Source: Flavobacterium fluviatile
GTDB taxonomy: Bacteria > Bacteroidota > Bacteroidia > Flavobacteriales > Flavobacteriaceae
Assembly: GCF_010645065.1 (NCBI RefSeq)
Contig: NZ_JAADZW010000025.1
Coordinates: 1-50,728 of the forward strand
Reading direction: 5' to 3'
Length of the DNA: 50,728 bases
Part shown: positions 50,262-50,728 of the stretch, piece after piece
Layout: each line of letters starts with the position of its first letter
Numbering within the stretch: the first letter of the stretch is position 1
Notes under the pieces: generated by a model
Database searches by the model: none
The model's input: only the letters and a program-made list of their open reading frames with translations
What the model was told of the DNA's origin: nothing
Program-made: the position numbers and the translations under genes

Positions 50262-50344
50262 AGGAGCTATTTCCCGCTATGCGCTGCAATCTTTTCATGG
50301 CAAACCCCGCCCTAAAAAGGATTTTCGCTTCTATCCGGGCTAGG
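50262..50344. repeat. Dispersed palindromic repeat (aggagcta family), copy 2
   Basis: It starts aggagctatttcccgctatg, passes caatctttt, aaccccgcc and aaaaaggattttcgct, and ends ctatccgggctagg. It aligns with the copy at 49141-49216 along its full length, with substitutions and small indels. Confidence 0.8.
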
Positions 50345-50594
50345 GCAGTATTGTTCCGGAAGGAATTTTCGGTTATAATTCGGTTCTTAAAAGAATAATA
50401 ATCCCTTCAAAGAGATTCTAAAAGGCTGAAAACTCCTCAAAACCGATAACGGGAAAGAGTCTTTAAACCATAAAAAACCAAAGGAAACCAGAAAAACCGT
50501 ACAGAAAGTCAAAAAAAATCATTCTGTAAACAATGCGTTGCCAGCGGGTTATGAATTAAACAAAAAAAAGATCAAAAAAAGGCAATAAAAAAGC

Positions 50595-50624
50595 TTGCTT
50601 AACTGGAATTGTTGTGTACTTTTG
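50595..50624 (+). promoter_or_regulatory. Strong promoter, probably of an rRNA (or tRNA) operon
   Basis: TTG (50595-50597) and TACTTTTG (50617-50624) are 19 bases apart, the ideal -33/-7 arrangement. The sequence aaaaaagcttgc around the -33 element (50587-50598) recurs at 50709-50720, which looks like the -33 part of a second, tandem promoter cut by the window end. Tandem promoters followed by TTTGCACCCGC-type starts and long non-coding leaders are typical of flavobacterial rRNA operons. Confidence 0.65.
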
Positions 50625-50728
50625 CACCCGCAACAGCGAAAAACGTTCACAGAAATACTGACAGGCAAACGAATTTTAAGAGAGAAGAAATTTTCAAAAA
50701 AAAGATTCAAAAAAGCTTGCGCAGTTTG

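Larger units (their letters stand above)
50111..50728. other. Gene-free stretch leading into an rRNA-type promoter
   Basis: This 618-base stretch holds a terminator (50135-50173), the second aggagcta repeat (50262-50344), about 250 bases in which I see nothing coding, and a strong promoter plus leader (50595 onward) that reads out of the window. Confidence 0.6.

Overview
The window reads as a chromosomal segment of a Flavobacterium-type member of the Bacteroidota. It is AT-rich. Start regions often carry the Bacteroidota -7 element TAnnTTTG instead of sigma-70 -10 boxes, and few genes have a Shine-Dalgarno sequence. The proteins match flavobacterial families such as CAL67264, SemiSWEET, LytTR two-component pairs and TSUP. 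I see no tRNA, complete rRNA gene, insertion sequence, prophage or CRISPR array. The last ~130 bases look like the tandem promoter/leader of an rRNA (or tRNA) operon that begins just past the window.

Layout. 1-2000: a zinc-metallopeptidase-like gene and decayed DNA. 2000-8300 (minus): a tripartite RND efflux operon (TolC-like, permease, adaptor) carrying two copies of one long palindromic repeat, one inserted in frame near the 5' end of the TolC-like gene. 8400-10200 (plus): a divergent LytS/LytTR two-component pair, the obvious candidate regulator. 10400-14200: a PepSY-like secreted protein, an SDR oxidoreductase, an AraC regulator, a 2H phosphoesterase and a degenerate receiver. 14300-22000: a stress-type accessory island with DUF1328, two very acidic proteins, a DUF892 ferritin-like protein, a Nei-type glycosylase, DUF72, a GSP26-like flavin protein, a lone receiver, an AraC-like protein lacking part of its DNA-binding domain, SemiSWEET and an SDR.

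22200-28800: a five-gene signalling operon made of a REC-kinase, a 1190-residue CHASE3-HAMP-GAF-kinase-REC-REC-REC protein, a lone REC, CheR and CheB. It has no chemoreceptor, CheA, CheW or flagellar gene, so it probably forms a non-chemotaxis sensory adaptation module. Next to the stress island, it is the most system-like feature here.

28850-50100: mostly housekeeping or conserved genes. They include a Dph6-like ATPase with a small HEXXH protein, M1 aminopeptidase, patatin, TSUP transporter, UvrD/PcrA helicase, Sua5, OmpA lipoprotein, GT2, an orphan HsdR-N nuclease domain, holA, ettA, a DCC protein, a GIY-YIG nuclease bracketed by direct repeats, mutS2 without Smr, ung and purM. Several families of short palindromic repeats lie between genes, and in at least two cases they contribute coding sequence or the start codon of a neighbouring gene.
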